This document shows, piece by piece, positions 33,590-46,387 of a DNA stretch of 64,000 nt. The notes under the pieces are model-generated. The model saw only the letters and a list, made by a program, of their open reading frames with translations. It made no database searches and was not told the DNA's origin. The translations under genes and the position numbers were made by a program. Numbering within the stretch: position 1 is the stretch's first letter; the number at the start of each line of letters is the position of its first letter. This stretch comes from Sabethes cyaneus (Eukaryota; Arthropoda; Insecta; Diptera; Culicidae), in assembly GCF_943734655.1 (NCBI RefSeq), contig NC_071354.1:226728397-226792396 (forward strand), in the 5' to 3' direction.

Positions 33590-35970
33590 GACTTTTGGCA
33601 GAGTTGCCAGTCTTCTTGATGGAATGTTTTTGGTTCTATGCGTAGCTGGAGGTCACGTACGGCAGCTGTTCGTCACGGGACATCAACATCGTCATCGGCG
33701 ATATGAACGCCCAGGTCGACAGGTAAGCGATGTATAGATAGGGAATTGGGCCCCATAGTCTGCACGAACGATAACGGCCAACGATTCATCAACTTTGCAG
33801 ATTACCGAGGCACCTTTTTTCAACACGAAGATATCCACAAAGCATCCTAGAAATCATCTGATTAACGAACATTGAACCAAATCGACCATATTTACTTCGA
33901 TGGCCGGAGCTAAACTATGCGCTCCTACTGGATGAAGCCCTACCTTCCACTGTGAAGCTAGGTGCTTCGATTCATGAAGATAAAGGAAGGAGGATACGCT
34001 CGGCCGTCAATGAGGATGCAACCCGGTGTGATAGGTGAAGAAACCTGTAGTGCACGAAATGATTGGTTTAAAAAGGAATACCAACAAGCGAATAAGGAGA
34101 GGAAAAACTATTTAAGTATTGCCACGAGGGAGGATTAGGCCAAGTATCGGTGAGCATGGAACGAGTTGATCACGATCCTGACGAGGAAAAAGTGCTAGAA
34201 GGAGGACAGAGATCGTGTAGAGCTAGAACAACTATTCCAGACTAATAACACGCGCAGGTTCTATAAGAAGGTGAGCCAGTCTCGTAAAGGATAGACACCT
34301 GACGTAAAGGATAGAAGCCTGATATGTGAGGGACGAGAAGAAAAACTTGGTTACAAACGAGCGCGAGGTGGTCGACAGGTGCCTCCACCTTTGATGGGCA
34401 TTTTAATGGTGTTATAACAGAAGGAGACGGAACGGAAGTTAACTTGGGAGTACGTAGAAACGATAACAGCCGTAACAGTTCCCGATCTCAAAGAGATCAG
34501 GGGGGGAAATCAGTTAACTGAAAAATAATAAAGCCGTTGGAACGAACCGACTCCCGGCTGAACTCTACAAAACTGGTGAAGAATCTCTAGCAATTTCTCG
34601 ACATTTCTCTGGATAATAGCAAGAATTTGGGAGGATGAGAAACCGGAGGAATGGATGTAAGGTATGGTTAATCCCATCTAAAAAAAGGGCGATTGGCTCG
34701 ATTGCTGTAATTACCGAGGCATTACGCTGGCCAAAACTGCTTACAAGGTGCTCTTCCAGACTTTTTACGTCGTCTATCCCCAATAGCAGAAGATGTCGTA
34801 AAGCAGTGTCAGGCGGGATTTATGGGTGCTCGTGCCATAACGGATCAAATTTTTACTCTCTGATAAATCCTCCAGAAGTTTCGGGAGTACAACGGGCCCA
34901 CGGATCATATTTTCGAGGATTTCAGGGCAGCATACGATACAGTCGAGCGCGAACAGCTATGATCGATGCACAAGTACGGGTTTCCGGACAAACTGACGCG
35001 GCTGATCCGTGCAACGTTGGAACGAGTGATGTGCTACGTGCGCGTTTCGCGGGCATCCTCGAGTCTCTTCGAATCGCGCAGAGGGTTGCGTCAAGGGGAT
35101 GGACTGTTCTGTATGTTATTTAACATCGCCATTGAACATGTGATCCGGCGAGCGGGTATCGAAACGAGGGGAACGATGTTCAGCAAGAGTAGCCAACTCC
35201 TAACCTTCGTAGACGACATTGACGTCATTACTAGAAACCTTGGGACGGCGGAGATAGTCCACGCCAGACTAACAACAGAGGCTAGGAGGATTGGGTTACA
35301 AATCAATGCGTCGAAGACCAAATATATGGTAGGGAGAGGCTCTAGAGAAAGCAACGTTTGTCTCCCATGGACAGTGACTATTGACGGCGAAGAACTGGAA
35401 GTGGTTGATTAGTTCGTATATTTGGGATTTCTGGTCACCACCGACGATAATACGAGTAAGGACACGGTAAGACGCTTCGATTAAGGAGCATAGGCCGCCG
35501 CACAAAGTTGACTATGTACGAAACACTAATCAGTCCGGTAGTTCTCTACAGTCTTGAGACAGTAACTTTGCTTACGGAAGACATACAAGCACTTGCGAAA
35601 GCTTGAACGAAAGGTGTTGCGGATTATTTTTGGCGGAGTACAAACGGATAACGGAGAGTGACGTTGGCGTATGAACCACGAGTTGCAGATACTGCTTGGA
35701 GGAATTCTCATTGTACAGTTGGCGAAAGTTAGGAGACTATGGTGGGCCGGCCGCGTCGTCTGGGCGACTGTGCACTGAAATCTCTTCGAGAACTCCATCA
35801 ATATCAGCAATAGCGGGGATCAATGTGCTAGATAGCTGGACCAGGTTGAAGCTGACTTGCGTGTGTCGCGACGGGCAACGAATTGGCGACGAGTAAACCA
35901 GGACCGAATACAGTGGAAAGAAATTCTTAATACGATAACAACCACCCTGGCTGTCTGCTGGAAGATGTAA
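33590..35970 (+). mobile_element. RTE-like LINE remnant, EN and RT domains
   Basis: The broken plus-strand copy starts with an endonuclease piece DINIVIGDMNAQVD (33684-33725). It continues with RT pieces: FPDKLTRLIRATLERVMC, GLRQGDGLFCMLFNIAIEHV and LQINASKTKYM at 34980-35330. It ends with a C-terminal piece RNWRRVNQDRIQWKEIL near 35880-35930. The catalytic FADD motif reads FVDD here. Stops and frameshifts are frequent. It matches the minus-strand copy at 53885-54960. The clade assignment is from motif style and is tentative. Confidence 0.75.
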
Positions 35971-36790
35971 GAGTCAATGCAAAGTGCAACGGTCGGTGGT
36001 AATTCGCGCAGTGCATTTGGAACCTGTATGCAGCTTGTCTACAGAGTCGTGCAAAACGGCAAATCGCCAGTCCTTAGCACGGATAAGGACACCGACTGAA
36101 ATTTACAGCGATCAGGGGACTAATTTTTGTGCGAGCAGAGATTTGAAAAAGGAGTGTCGAAAAACCAATCACAAATGCGATAACACAATGGCATTTTAAT
36201 CCTCCAACATCTCCGCATATGGGAGGCCCGTGGGAACGCACGGTTCGGTTGGCAAAGCAAGCATTGGTTTCACGCACTCCACTCAGCGAAAAACAAATAG
36301 CGAAACGTTCATTTCCCTTTTAGCCGAGGCAGAGTCGATCGTTAACTTGAGATATATATGCCTGTTACTTCTGCCTTAACTTTGAGTTGCTTTTTTGTGT
36401 TGCGCTGTTCTGCCAATACATGAAAACCTATGGAGAGGACAAATTGGAACCTCTGCATCGTGGTCATGAATAAATTCTGATCCAGACGGGTCAAAGAGTA
36501 TCTACCAGTTATCATAAAGCAAATAAAGTAGTTCAAAGACAGTAAACCGAAAGAGGTGAGAGATTTAGTAGTGATTGTGGATGAGCATCAACGAAACGGC
36601 TGGATACGGGGAAAAGTTCTTCGAGTCCATCTGGGACGCGGTGTAGACGTGAAAACCTTCGCTACAGTGCTTCATCGCAGTATGGCTGTAGTAAACTCCA
36701 AGCAATACGGGCCAAGGATGTTCAGAACAGCAACTGTTTAGCTTCCGCTGAAATTGGCAATACTACAACTTCTCTCGTCTGCATTAGTTT
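35971..36790 (+). mobile_element. BEL/Pao retrotransposon remnant (integrase region)
   Basis: Plus-strand pieces RAVHLEPVCSLSTESC, EIYSDQGTNF and WHFNPPTSPHMGGPWERTV (35984-36245) are hallmark integrase-core words of BEL/Pao elements. GDLVVIVDE-like RDLVVIVDEHQRNGWIRGKV follows at 36559-36618. Frameshifts, an interruption of about 200 bp (36340-36540) and missing LTRs show that it is dead. Confidence 0.8.
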
Positions 36791-37061
36791 ACCAGTGGAA
36801 ATCGCACTGATAATTGATGACATACGCAGCCACCTATACTTGTTCAACACAATTATTTAAGTAATCAATAAAACCATTTCTCTGACCTACAATAGTCAGA
36901 AACTAGCATAGCATAAAGAACAGTAACAGAAAAGCTAAACGGCGATTAAATTGTTGTTGGACAGGGAAAGTTTAAAACTAAAATAAGGACTAAAAATGTA
37001 AGTTTATTAAAATTCAATGTGCCATTGCAAACAAACATATTGAAAAATATTTATCTGCCGC
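36791..37061. other. Unassigned AT-rich stretch
   Basis: Downstream of B2; nothing recognised. Confidence 0.4.
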
Positions 37062-37679
37062 TTATTGAATCCAGTTTCCCCCTGCAGCACCGCTGTTATC
37101 GACGGTTTTGCACAATGGATCACATTTTTCCTTCCACAACCGGGGCATTTCGTTGTACTGTTTCATCGAACAACTTTCCTTGTTCCCAAAGGTGGGACCA
37201 TGAAACGTAATGATGGTTGCATTCTTCATAGAATGTTTTTCAAATATGACGAGACTGTCGTTCCGTATTTTCAATACCTGGTTTTTACTATCATCATAAC
37301 GCCAGGAATCTGTACAGCCGCCTGTGGGTATGCTTTCATAGAATGTTGCAGCCCAACATCGACCGTCCCAGTAGTTTTCTATGCGAAAACGGAACAGCAC
37401 GGAGTTGTCACTGTCGGTTCCATAAATCGTCATTATTGGTTGATTTTTGACATCAAGGCTGTAACTCATCAAAACACATGGTTGAAATTTAAATAGAGTT
37501 AAGGTCTGGTGATTCGAGTGTGTGCTGAAATGATTCCCGATCTGAGCCACGCGAGCAAAGTACCTTACACCCACGTAAGTATTCGTCTGCAGTGGCGAAT
37601 TTTCCAGCTGGATTTCTGAAATACAGGCTTCGTTGAAAGTCAGCCCGAGGGCACAGAATGACAGCAAGGCCAAATTCAT
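37062..37679 (-). CDS. RCW-B family protein, copy B2, lacking the C-terminal anchor
   Basis: An open frame of 205 residues, highly similar to B1 from MNLALLSF through CDPLCKTVDN. The signal peptide, the seven cysteine positions and the core DGRCWAATFYESIP are kept. After VDNSG the sequence changes to AAGGNWIQ and stops, where B1 has about 20 hydrophobic residues. If translated, the product should be secreted instead of membrane-held. The change looks like a deletion or replacement at the 3' end, since the sequence downstream is unrelated to that of B1. The start is the ATG at 37677-37679; upstream in-frame sequence opens only through TTG. Its divergent partner A2 is broken. The copy may be functional or in early decay. 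Confidence 0.75.
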   Translation of the reverse strand: MNLALLSFCALGLTFNEACISEIQLENSPLQTNTYVGVRYFARVAQIGNHFSTHSNHQTLTLFKFQPCVLMSYSLDVKNQPIMTIYGTDSDNSVLFRFRIENYWDGRCWAATFYESIPTGGCTDSWRYDDSKNQVLKIRNDSLVIFEKHSMKNATIITFHGPTFGNKESCSMKQYNEMPRLWKEKCDPLCKTVDNSGAAGGNWIQ

Positions 37680-38007
37680 ATTAGCAGCGTTCCGTAGTAG
37701 TTGAAGCTTCAATCACTCAAACACAAAAAGGTGTCGCCGCACAGAATAATGACAATTTATGCTGTTTGCGAGTTGGAAACCTATCTAAAAACTTGATTAA
37801 AGGCTAGAACCGCTATTGGGAAACAGCGAAACAGTTCCCAAACTTTGTAGACAAATTGATGGAAGTTACGAAAAAAGTTTCCAATATAATCACGTCTTGA
37901 TGACACGACTAAAACACGAAAACATTTATCACTAAACATTAGAATTTCGTCAGCAAACCACCACCAGTGATAGGCGGGAAACCTTTTACAACAAAATTTC
38001 CTTTTCG
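37680..38007. promoter_or_regulatory. Bidirectional intergenic region, pair 2
   Basis: 328 bp between the B2 start and the A2 start position. ACATTTATCACTAAACATTAG lies at 37922-37942, in the same relative place as in the other pairs. It is nearly identical to the pair 1 region. Confidence 0.6.
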
Positions 38008-39345
38008 TTGTGGCTGCTACCTACTAATGTTAATTCTTTCGGTGGGCCTAGCTGTAACGGAAGAAAACATTAAATGTAAAATGAAAGCAAATGACACACT
38101 TCTGGTTTGGTGAAGACCACTGTTGAACAGAGGATCTATTTCGATCGTGACTTTTTCTTATTGACTACGGCCTCACGTGTTGTGAATGTGAGAATAGTAT
38201 TGGGAAAATTTATTTCTGCGAACCAACCTTGACCAAACGGTGTTCATAGAAAAGTAGGTTGTGGTTTTTGCCACTATTGGTATGCTTAGTTGTGCTTCCA
38301 CTGTGCTATCAATTTTGTAATTCACTTTGGTTACAAATGCAAATTGATACCGTCATCCGGGGATACTTGCAACACCGGGGTTACTTGCAACACTTTGGCG
38401 CATCGCGGTTTTGACAGCTCTAACGTATTTGTTTGTTAACATAACCATTTGTACCCAATGCCATTTTAAAGAAGGGATGTTTACCTATTGTTTAGTTAAG
38501 TTTAATCCATTACATCATTATTTTGTTTGTCTTTATACGATTGGAAAGTAATTTCACTTTCAGAGTAGGAAAAATGGATGTGCAAAGTTGCGTCAGTCCG
38601 TTGACATGGAATTATTTTTCATTGTTTGGTTCCTGTACACAATAAGTGCATCATATAAGCTAACAAATAGCAGCTTTGAGGCTTGTTTATATTTTGAACT
38701 TGGAGAAGAAACGATGAATTCGTGTTGTTACTTCCAATATGGCGCGGTTTGCAGCACTTGTAAAAATGAAAATTATCGTAATAGACAGTATGTACAAAGT
38801 AAGTTTGCATCTGTACGATGTTATTTTGTCTACCACCATCTCCAGAAAAATTAAAATTGTACAAAATTCCACGTGCCTTATAACGGCAATTTGGAGTTCG
38901 CCGACATGCTGCATTTTCACCGAATATCTTTAAAAAAGTGATAGACGAAATTGGGAAACAATAAACGCCTCTTGTTTTACTACAAATACATTCAACATAT
39001 CTCAAAATAGTCATTCGCGGTTTGAAATCCGATATAAAATCATAAGAAATGGAAAATCAGAAAAGTGTTGCAAGTAACCCCGTTTACTGGGTAACTTGCA
39101 ACACCCCTATTTTCGGTTCATTCTGCAGATTCATTTAGTTTATATTTTTTCTCATAATCATAAATCAAAAGTATTCACCACTATACAAATTTTGGCTACT
39201 TACACTTGGACCTAAACGCTATACTTCGAAAGTTATACTAAGTCAAAGTTCAAAAGTGTTGCAAGTATCCCCTGATGACGGTAATCATTTAAAAGCAATT
39301 ATTGTTGCGAATCTAGCGTGCCTTTAGCTGTACGAAATTATTTCT
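38008..39345 (+). pseudogene. RCW-A pseudogene, copy A2, interrupted by a transposon
   Basis: The start codon position is TTG (38008-38010). The signal region is frameshifted by an extra base, although VGLAVTEENIKCKM is still readable. Most of the ectodomain is deleted. A later piece encodes CCECENSI...YFCEPTLTK-like sequence near 38175-38245 and a remnant of the transmembrane part at 38265-38330. A 932-bp transposon (38350-39281) splits the 3' region, and the 3' untranslated similarity to A4 resumes at 39284-39345. It is clearly dead. Confidence 0.8.
38350..39281. mobile_element. TA-flanked transposon with GTTGCAAGTA terminal repeats
   Basis: The ends CCGTCATCCGGGGATACTTG and CAAGTATCCCCTGATGACGG are inverted repeats of about 25 bp. 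TA on each side (38348-38349 and 39282-39283) is the expected target duplication for Tc1/mariner-type insertion. GTTGCAAGTA words also recur internally, at 38390 and 39066-39105. A minus-strand frame (38619-39014) has no recognised transposase motif. Confidence 0.8.
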
Positions 39346-39399
39346 TGGAAAATGCAAACTTAATCAGATTTAGGAAATTCCCTTGAATAATGTTAATAT

Positions 39400-39757
39400 G
39401 GTCTATTCTAGTGACATAGGATGACTGGACAGTGTCGACGCTTATTAAGGAATGGTCCCAAATGACTGCCTTGGGGAACGCCATAAGTAACTGCAGTGCA
39501 GAGGGGTGAAACGTATTCACCGATTTTGACATACAGAGTGATGCCAGCGAGATAGGAGTGCAACCAAGTGAAGTCCGCAGATTGTTACGAAGGCCCGATT
39601 TGTAGTATTCGGGTATGGCAATTTCTTGGTTTACATTGCCGATAGCTGCAAAAAGGTCGGTATATGTGGTGTCAACTTGATAACCTTCTTGGATTGCATG
39701 AATGATGTACGATGTAAAGGCGATTAAATTGGTAGTCGTCGAACACGCCCAGTTAGC
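39400..39757 (-). mobile_element. LINE reverse transcriptase fragment beside A2
   Basis: The minus strand shows TTTNLIAFTSYI and GYQVDTTYTDLFAAIGNVN, a decayed form of the RT motif YTDLKAAFD, then further RT-like sequence. It is the counterpart of the fragment at 31441-31640 but longer. A SINE interrupts it at 39758. Confidence 0.7.
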
Positions 39758-39955
39758 TTCGAGGTACGATGGTGGTCTAACAAGCCATTCGTCGTATGTT
39801 CGAATCTCGGCTAGGCGGTGCTTGCTAGATAGAGTCAATAAGATCGTTGCACTGGCCCCGTAATTTTCCTGTACTCTAACAGCTGGCTGCGAAGTCTGTC
39901 GATAAAGAAGGGTAATGTCTAAAGATGGTATAAACCCAAGGCTTTGCGAACACTT
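39758..39955 (+). mobile_element. tRNA-derived SINE, second family
   Basis: A plus-strand copy of the element at 5936-6128. It carries TTCGAGGTACGATGG near its start, GTTCGAATCTCGGCTAGGCG (B box), and the 3' end CCCAAGGCTTTGC. Confidence 0.8.
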
Positions 39956-40116
39956 TGGTATAAATCCATCCCGTGCAGGAGGGATAAAGTGTGAGCAGTC
40001 TTGGGTTATCTTTCCAGCACGATTAGTTCAATTAGATTAGAGACAGCACTTAGGGTAGCAATACCACAGTAGTCATTTCGTCGTCAAAGATATGTTGAAA
40101 ACCATAGCTACGGGTA

Positions 40117-40274
40117 AAGGTCCCCATACACGTACGCATATGTTGGGTTGGAAATGAACAAAATGTTGGATGGTCATCCCGGTCGAGCGGCGAGCCGAAC
40201 ATTTTCTTTTGTCAGTTTGGTTCGTGGCACTCACACACCGGCGAGCGTGTTGAACGAGCAGTGTATGGGGGCCT
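40117..40274. mobile_element. PIF/Harbinger-type MITE with paralogous empty site
   Basis: The ends AGGTCCCCATACACG and GTGTATGGGGGCCT are inverted repeats flanked by TAA (40114-40116 and 40275-40277). The duplicated sequence at about 31690-31715 lacks the insert and reads straight through, confirming the boundaries. It is 158 bp with no coding capacity. Confidence 0.85.
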
Positions 40275-40377
40275 TAACAGTCATTGGATTATGGAGATAT
40301 TGAATGTTGGCGAAGAACCATTCGCCATTGCATAAAAATGCATCTTTGGAGAAGTTTATTGATAAAATATAGCACGA

Positions 40378-40875
40378 ATACGATTACAGTAATATATTGC
40401 AAAACAAAGAGATTTTTTTAATTACCAAAAAAATTACGATTTTAGAGAACCAAAAACCTTCCAAAATAGAGTCAAAATCGAAAAAGTTTTTTTTGTCGAT
40501 TTTCGGTAATTACATTATTTGTACTTCCATTTCTGTTTTGTGCTAGCAGCGTTAACACTCTTTTTTCGAGTTATTTAAACTGTAAACCCCACAGATAATT
40601 GATTTATTTATATCTCATTTATTTGTAATAATTGATTTATTCAAAACAATTTTACTAAAGTTCAACAAATTTTTTTTGCTCCCCGATTTTTAGAGCCAAT
40701 TTTGAAGGGCGGGGGGACACAAACTTTATAAATAATTTGCAATGGCCTAACGTACATATAAAAAGCAAGAACAGATTTGGTTTTCATGTTTATACTTTAA
40801 GTAAAAATGCTTGAAACGCATATTTTTTTTCGTCGATTAAAAAATTCTCTTCGTTCCCCCCTTTAGCGGCCGCTA
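40378..40875. other. Unassigned AT-rich stretch
   Basis: Nothing recognised apart from A/T runs. Confidence 0.4.
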
Positions 40876-41100
40876 AATATTTTCTATGGCTAATATTTTC
40901 TATGGTGAATTAGGACCCCTCCCCACTTTAAGGGGGGGGGGGGGCTTCTACACAAATGAAACACAAATTTCCTCAAAATTCGAGAACTAATCAAACAAAT
41001 GGAACCAAATTTAGCATGTGGGTGTTTTTGTAGACAAGAATATTTTCGATGGTGAATTAGGACCCCTCCCCACTTTAGGAGAGTAACACCGAAAGGACAA
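40876..41100 (+). repeat. Fragment of Helitron-like internal units
   Basis: Two diverged units of the first-family element, with GGTGAATTAGGACCCCTCCC and CGAGAACTAATCAAACAAAT. No termini are present. It lies just upstream of the full element at 41127. Confidence 0.7.
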
Positions 41101-41126
41101 AATATCTGTAATGGGTTTATCATTGA

Positions 41127-43226
<2,100 letters not shown>

Positions 43227-43265
43227 TTATCAATAATTATTACCATTGAATATTGTATTGGTTAT

Positions 43266-43550
43266 TATTGGTTACGCAAAAAGTGGCTAAAGCTCGACGG
43301 ATACGATGGGCAGGGCATGTTGCAAGAATGCCGGACAACCACACCGTAAGGATGATGTTTGCCTAAAATCCGGTAGGAACAAAACGACCAGGAGCGCAGC
43401 GAGCAAGATGGTTAGACCAGGTGAAGCCAGATCTGGCGGAGAGTACTCAGTGTCCAAGGAATTCGAGAGCAGTAGCCCACAACCGAGTTAATTGGAGAAA
43501 CCTTGTTCAAAAGGCTTTGTGCTAGGACGGCAAGCCACTTAAGTAAGCAA
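43266..43550 (+). mobile_element. RTE-like LINE 3' fragment
   Basis: Plus-strand pieces ARRIRWAGHVARMPDN, RPGAQRARWLDQV and NRVNWRNLVQKAL match the C-terminal end of the RTE-like elements at 33590 and 53885. It carries stops and is strongly 5'-truncated. Confidence 0.75.
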
Positions 43551-44250
43551 GTGGTTACGCAATTAAGACGTAAATGATTACAAAAGTAATAACAGATTAC
43601 TACGCCCTTATACGACTTATTGGAAACCCCTTGCGCACACGTGAATTTTTGATACCGTTTGAAACCACAAGCTTAAGTTAAATAACAAGTGTGAGAAATT
43701 AGGCGTACAATCGAATTTTATATGCGAAAAAATTGATCTTTGAGACTTCCACCACTAAAATTAGAAAAAATCTTCTTGTGATTTACTTCATGAGTGTCAC
43801 TTCATGTCATAGTGCCTTATCAGAATGCATGAAAATCTATATCTATCTATATCTAGAGAACCTGTTAGTAATTAAACCTTTACTTCAAACGATTAGTCCA
43901 CAAAAGTTTATGACTTTTACTATAATTAATGTAATGTTGCCCATAATCAGGGGAATCCTGTTCCCAGTGTTTTGGTGCAATACAGCATTTGAAATGAAAT
44001 CATATTATAAAAGAAAAACAAAATCTTGTTCTTGAGTTGAAAGCCTTTCAAAAGCTGGATATTTGGATACAATAAAAGTTACTTCCCCTGTTCGAAGTGA
44101 CGAAACAGGTCTCAAACTTTGCAGACAAATTGACCGAATTGCGAAATCCGAATCGATGAGTTTGCAACATGATCAGAATTGACGACTATATAACAACCAC
44201 AACACCCACAGTGATAGTCGAAAATCTTTTCATAGCAAAATTGCTTTTCA
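43551..44250. other. Upstream region of A3 without a B partner
   Basis: 44100-44160 shares AAACTTTGCAGACAAATTGA with the bidirectional regions of the other pairs, but no B-family coding sequence lies upstream. CTATATAAC at 44187-44195 is TATA-like. The rest was not recognised. Confidence 0.5.
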
Positions 44251-44997
44251 ATGTGGCAAAATCTGATACTGATTCTGCTGGTACACCAAGCTGTGCCGAA
44301 AAGAGATAGTGAATGTATAGAAAGGTGGCCCAATGAACCAATGACCGGTCCTCTTTACGGAAAAGAGAATCTCCGTAATGAAACGCTGTGTAATGAATCA
44401 ATGCAGTTTTCCAACAAACAACTAATAGCCGTAAACTCTTGTCAGTTTAGTTATCCTGAAAATAACTTCTCGTGCAAAACAGTGGATTTTGATGTATTCT
44501 ACGGTCGTCATCGCAGCCTCCCTTGTTGGAGTCCTGCATTGTTTAGAGAAAAGAAGTGTCAAACTAATTTGCTAAACACCGCCGTTGAATATCATTACTC
44601 ACTATTTTGGACCGAGGAACTGTTGACTATCGCCTATTGGTTCAACGGTAGTGCAAGTTGTGAAGCTAGCCCTTGGAATTCCTTGACGCCATCTAAACAG
44701 ATGGTTTATTTAACGCGTGAATATTTCGCGTTAACTTCGGAAACCAGACACGTCTTCACGGCCTGCGAATGTAACCATAGTATTTCAAAAAATTATTTCA
44801 ACGAGTCAACAATAAGGAAGCAGTGTCCGCCCGGAAGTTTCAGCATAGACCAGATACCATTGGTCGGTTGGTTTTTGCTACTAGCGACCGGTTCAATTAT
44901 GCTAGCTCTGTGTTACCAGTTTTGGAATGCATGTTGGTTAGAAATGACAAGAAACCTATTTATTTCACGTCGTGTTCAGCCATTTTCTGCAGATTGA
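44251..44997 (+). CDS. RCW-A family type I membrane protein, copy A3
   Basis: An intact 248-residue protein that I do not recognise. A signal peptide (about 1-17) is followed by an ectodomain with cysteines at 22, 47, 64, 75, 92, 103, 137, 172, 174 and 192. A transmembrane segment (about 205-223, GWFLLLATGSIMLALC) and a basic 25-residue tail ending SRRVQPFSAD follow. Five or more N-glycosylation sites are visible. The core LPCWSPALFREKKC (90-103) corresponds to GRCWAATFYES...C in the B family. Compared with A4 it is diverged along its whole length, yet the tail motif SRRVQP and the cysteine pattern are kept, which suggests constraint. It has no divergent partner. It starts at the ATG within TTTTCAATGTGG, as A4 and A5 do. 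Function is unknown; a cell-surface ligand or receptor is a guess from topology. Confidence 0.85.
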   Translation: MWQNLILILLVHQAVPKRDSECIERWPNEPMTGPLYGKENLRNETLCNESMQFSNKQLIAVNSCQFSYPENNFSCKTVDFDVFYGRHRSLPCWSPALFREKKCQTNLLNTAVEYHYSLFWTEELLTIAYWFNGSASCEASPWNSLTPSKQMVYLTREYFALTSETRHVFTACECNHSISKNYFNESTIRKQCPPGSFSIDQIPLVGWFLLLATGSIMLALCYQFWNACWLEMTRNLFISRRVQPFSAD

Positions 44998-44999
44998 TG

Positions 45000-45599
45000 A
45001 ATTGAGTATATGGCAGAGCCATGATGTAAAAACCAGTTATTGTTACGAAACTAGACAGCTTTTAGTTAAGATATTTCTTTGAAAGTACACATCTAATAAA
45101 TCATATCAGCGAAAATGTTTTTTTTTTCTAGTTCTTAAGGAATTCTCATGTGGTACGAACAAAACCATCACTGAAGAACGGTATCGAATTCAATTGATGC
45201 GATTGAGCCGCGCACTGTGCGAAAAACGGTCGCACTACGAACAGAGACTCGAAAAAGTGATTCTACAACATGACAACGCTCGGTCTCATGCTACCAAACC
45301 CGTTTAATGGGAAGTCCTGCATCGGCCATCACATTCTCCAGTTGTTGCATCGTCCGACTATAAATTGTTCCGTTTGATGGCACGCGATTTGGCTGATCAA
45401 CAGTTCCGCGTACATAGCGACATAAAAAAATGGTTTGAAAGACGAAGACTTTTATCGTAACGGCATTCAAGCTCACCCAGAAGAGAGAAGAAAAATTGTA
45501 GTTGAGAGGACGAAGTTAAATATAGTTCACAACATATTTAGTACCTTTGAACCAGCTTTTATTGTAAAAAATAAAAATATCGACAGTCTCGATTTTGTA
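45000..45599. other. Intergenic stretch between A3 and B3
   Basis: Contains the A3 3' region, with CTTTGAAAGTACACATCTAATAAATCA similar to the 3' regions of the other A copies, and unassigned sequence that replaces the 3' end of pseudogene B3. Confidence 0.45.
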
Positions 45600-46070
45600 T
45601 GTTTTATACGTAATAATGGTTATATTTCTCATAGAAAGTTTTTCAAAGATGACTTGACTCTCGTTCGAATTTTTGATACGTGCTGTTCAATATCGTTAAA
45701 CAATACATTCATACAACCACTACACTGGGACTACATACAAAGCAAGTTGCTGCCAAACATTTACCTTCCGCATAGTTTTCTATGCGAAGAAGGAACAGTT
45801 CGATGCCATTTTCGGTTCCAAAAATCGTCACTGCTGGTCGATTCTTGACATCAAGGCCCCATCAAAAGACGGATTCCTGTCGAATACAGTAACGAGTCGA
45901 TGCTGCCAGTGTGTGCTGAAATCCGTCCCATTCTTAGCCACTCGAGCAACGTACCTTACGGCCGCGTAAGTATTCATCATCACCGGCGAATTTTCCAGTT
46001 GGATTTCCACGATACAGGCTGCGTTCGAGATTAATCCGAGGGCGAATAATGACAGCAAGGCCAAATTCAT
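45600..46070 (-). pseudogene. RCW-B pseudogene, copy B3
   Basis: Opens with MNLALLSLFALGLISNAACI and stays in frame for about 80 residues. It then shifts frame near 45870 (after FDRNPS). The next part (DVKNRPAVTIFGTENGIELF, then RIENYAEGKCLAATC) is readable in another frame up to a stop at about 45712. Further pieces match FEKHSM and NATII but carry more lesions, and the C-terminal cysteines and anchor are missing. It is the divergent partner of intact A4. Confidence 0.85.
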
Positions 46071-46387
46071 ATCAGCGTTCTGTGGCATTTCAATGATTTA
46101 AATAGAAAAAGGATTCGCCGCACAACATAATGTCAATTTATGCTGTTTTCGTGTTGGTAACCTTTCAAAAACTTGATTGAAAGCTAGAACCGCTATTGGC
46201 GAATGGCCAAACAAATCCCAAACTTTGCAGACAAATTGAATTAGTTTACGAAATGAGTCTCCACAATAATCACGCGTTGATGGCACTACTAAAACACGAA
46301 AACATTTATCACTAAACATTAGGATTTCATCAGCGAGCTACCACCATTGATAGACGAGGACCTGTTTTATAGTTAAATCACCTTTCA
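46071..46387. promoter_or_regulatory. Bidirectional intergenic region, pair 3
   Basis: 317 bp between the B3 and A4 starts. Contains CACGCGTTGATGGCACTACT and ACATTTATCACTAAACATTAG (46302-46322), conserved with the other pairs. Confidence 0.6.

Noticed and set aside
35971..36790. Endogenous viral integration
   Set aside because: The integrase words are those of BEL/Pao LTR retrotransposons; no envelope or viral polymerase similarity was seen.
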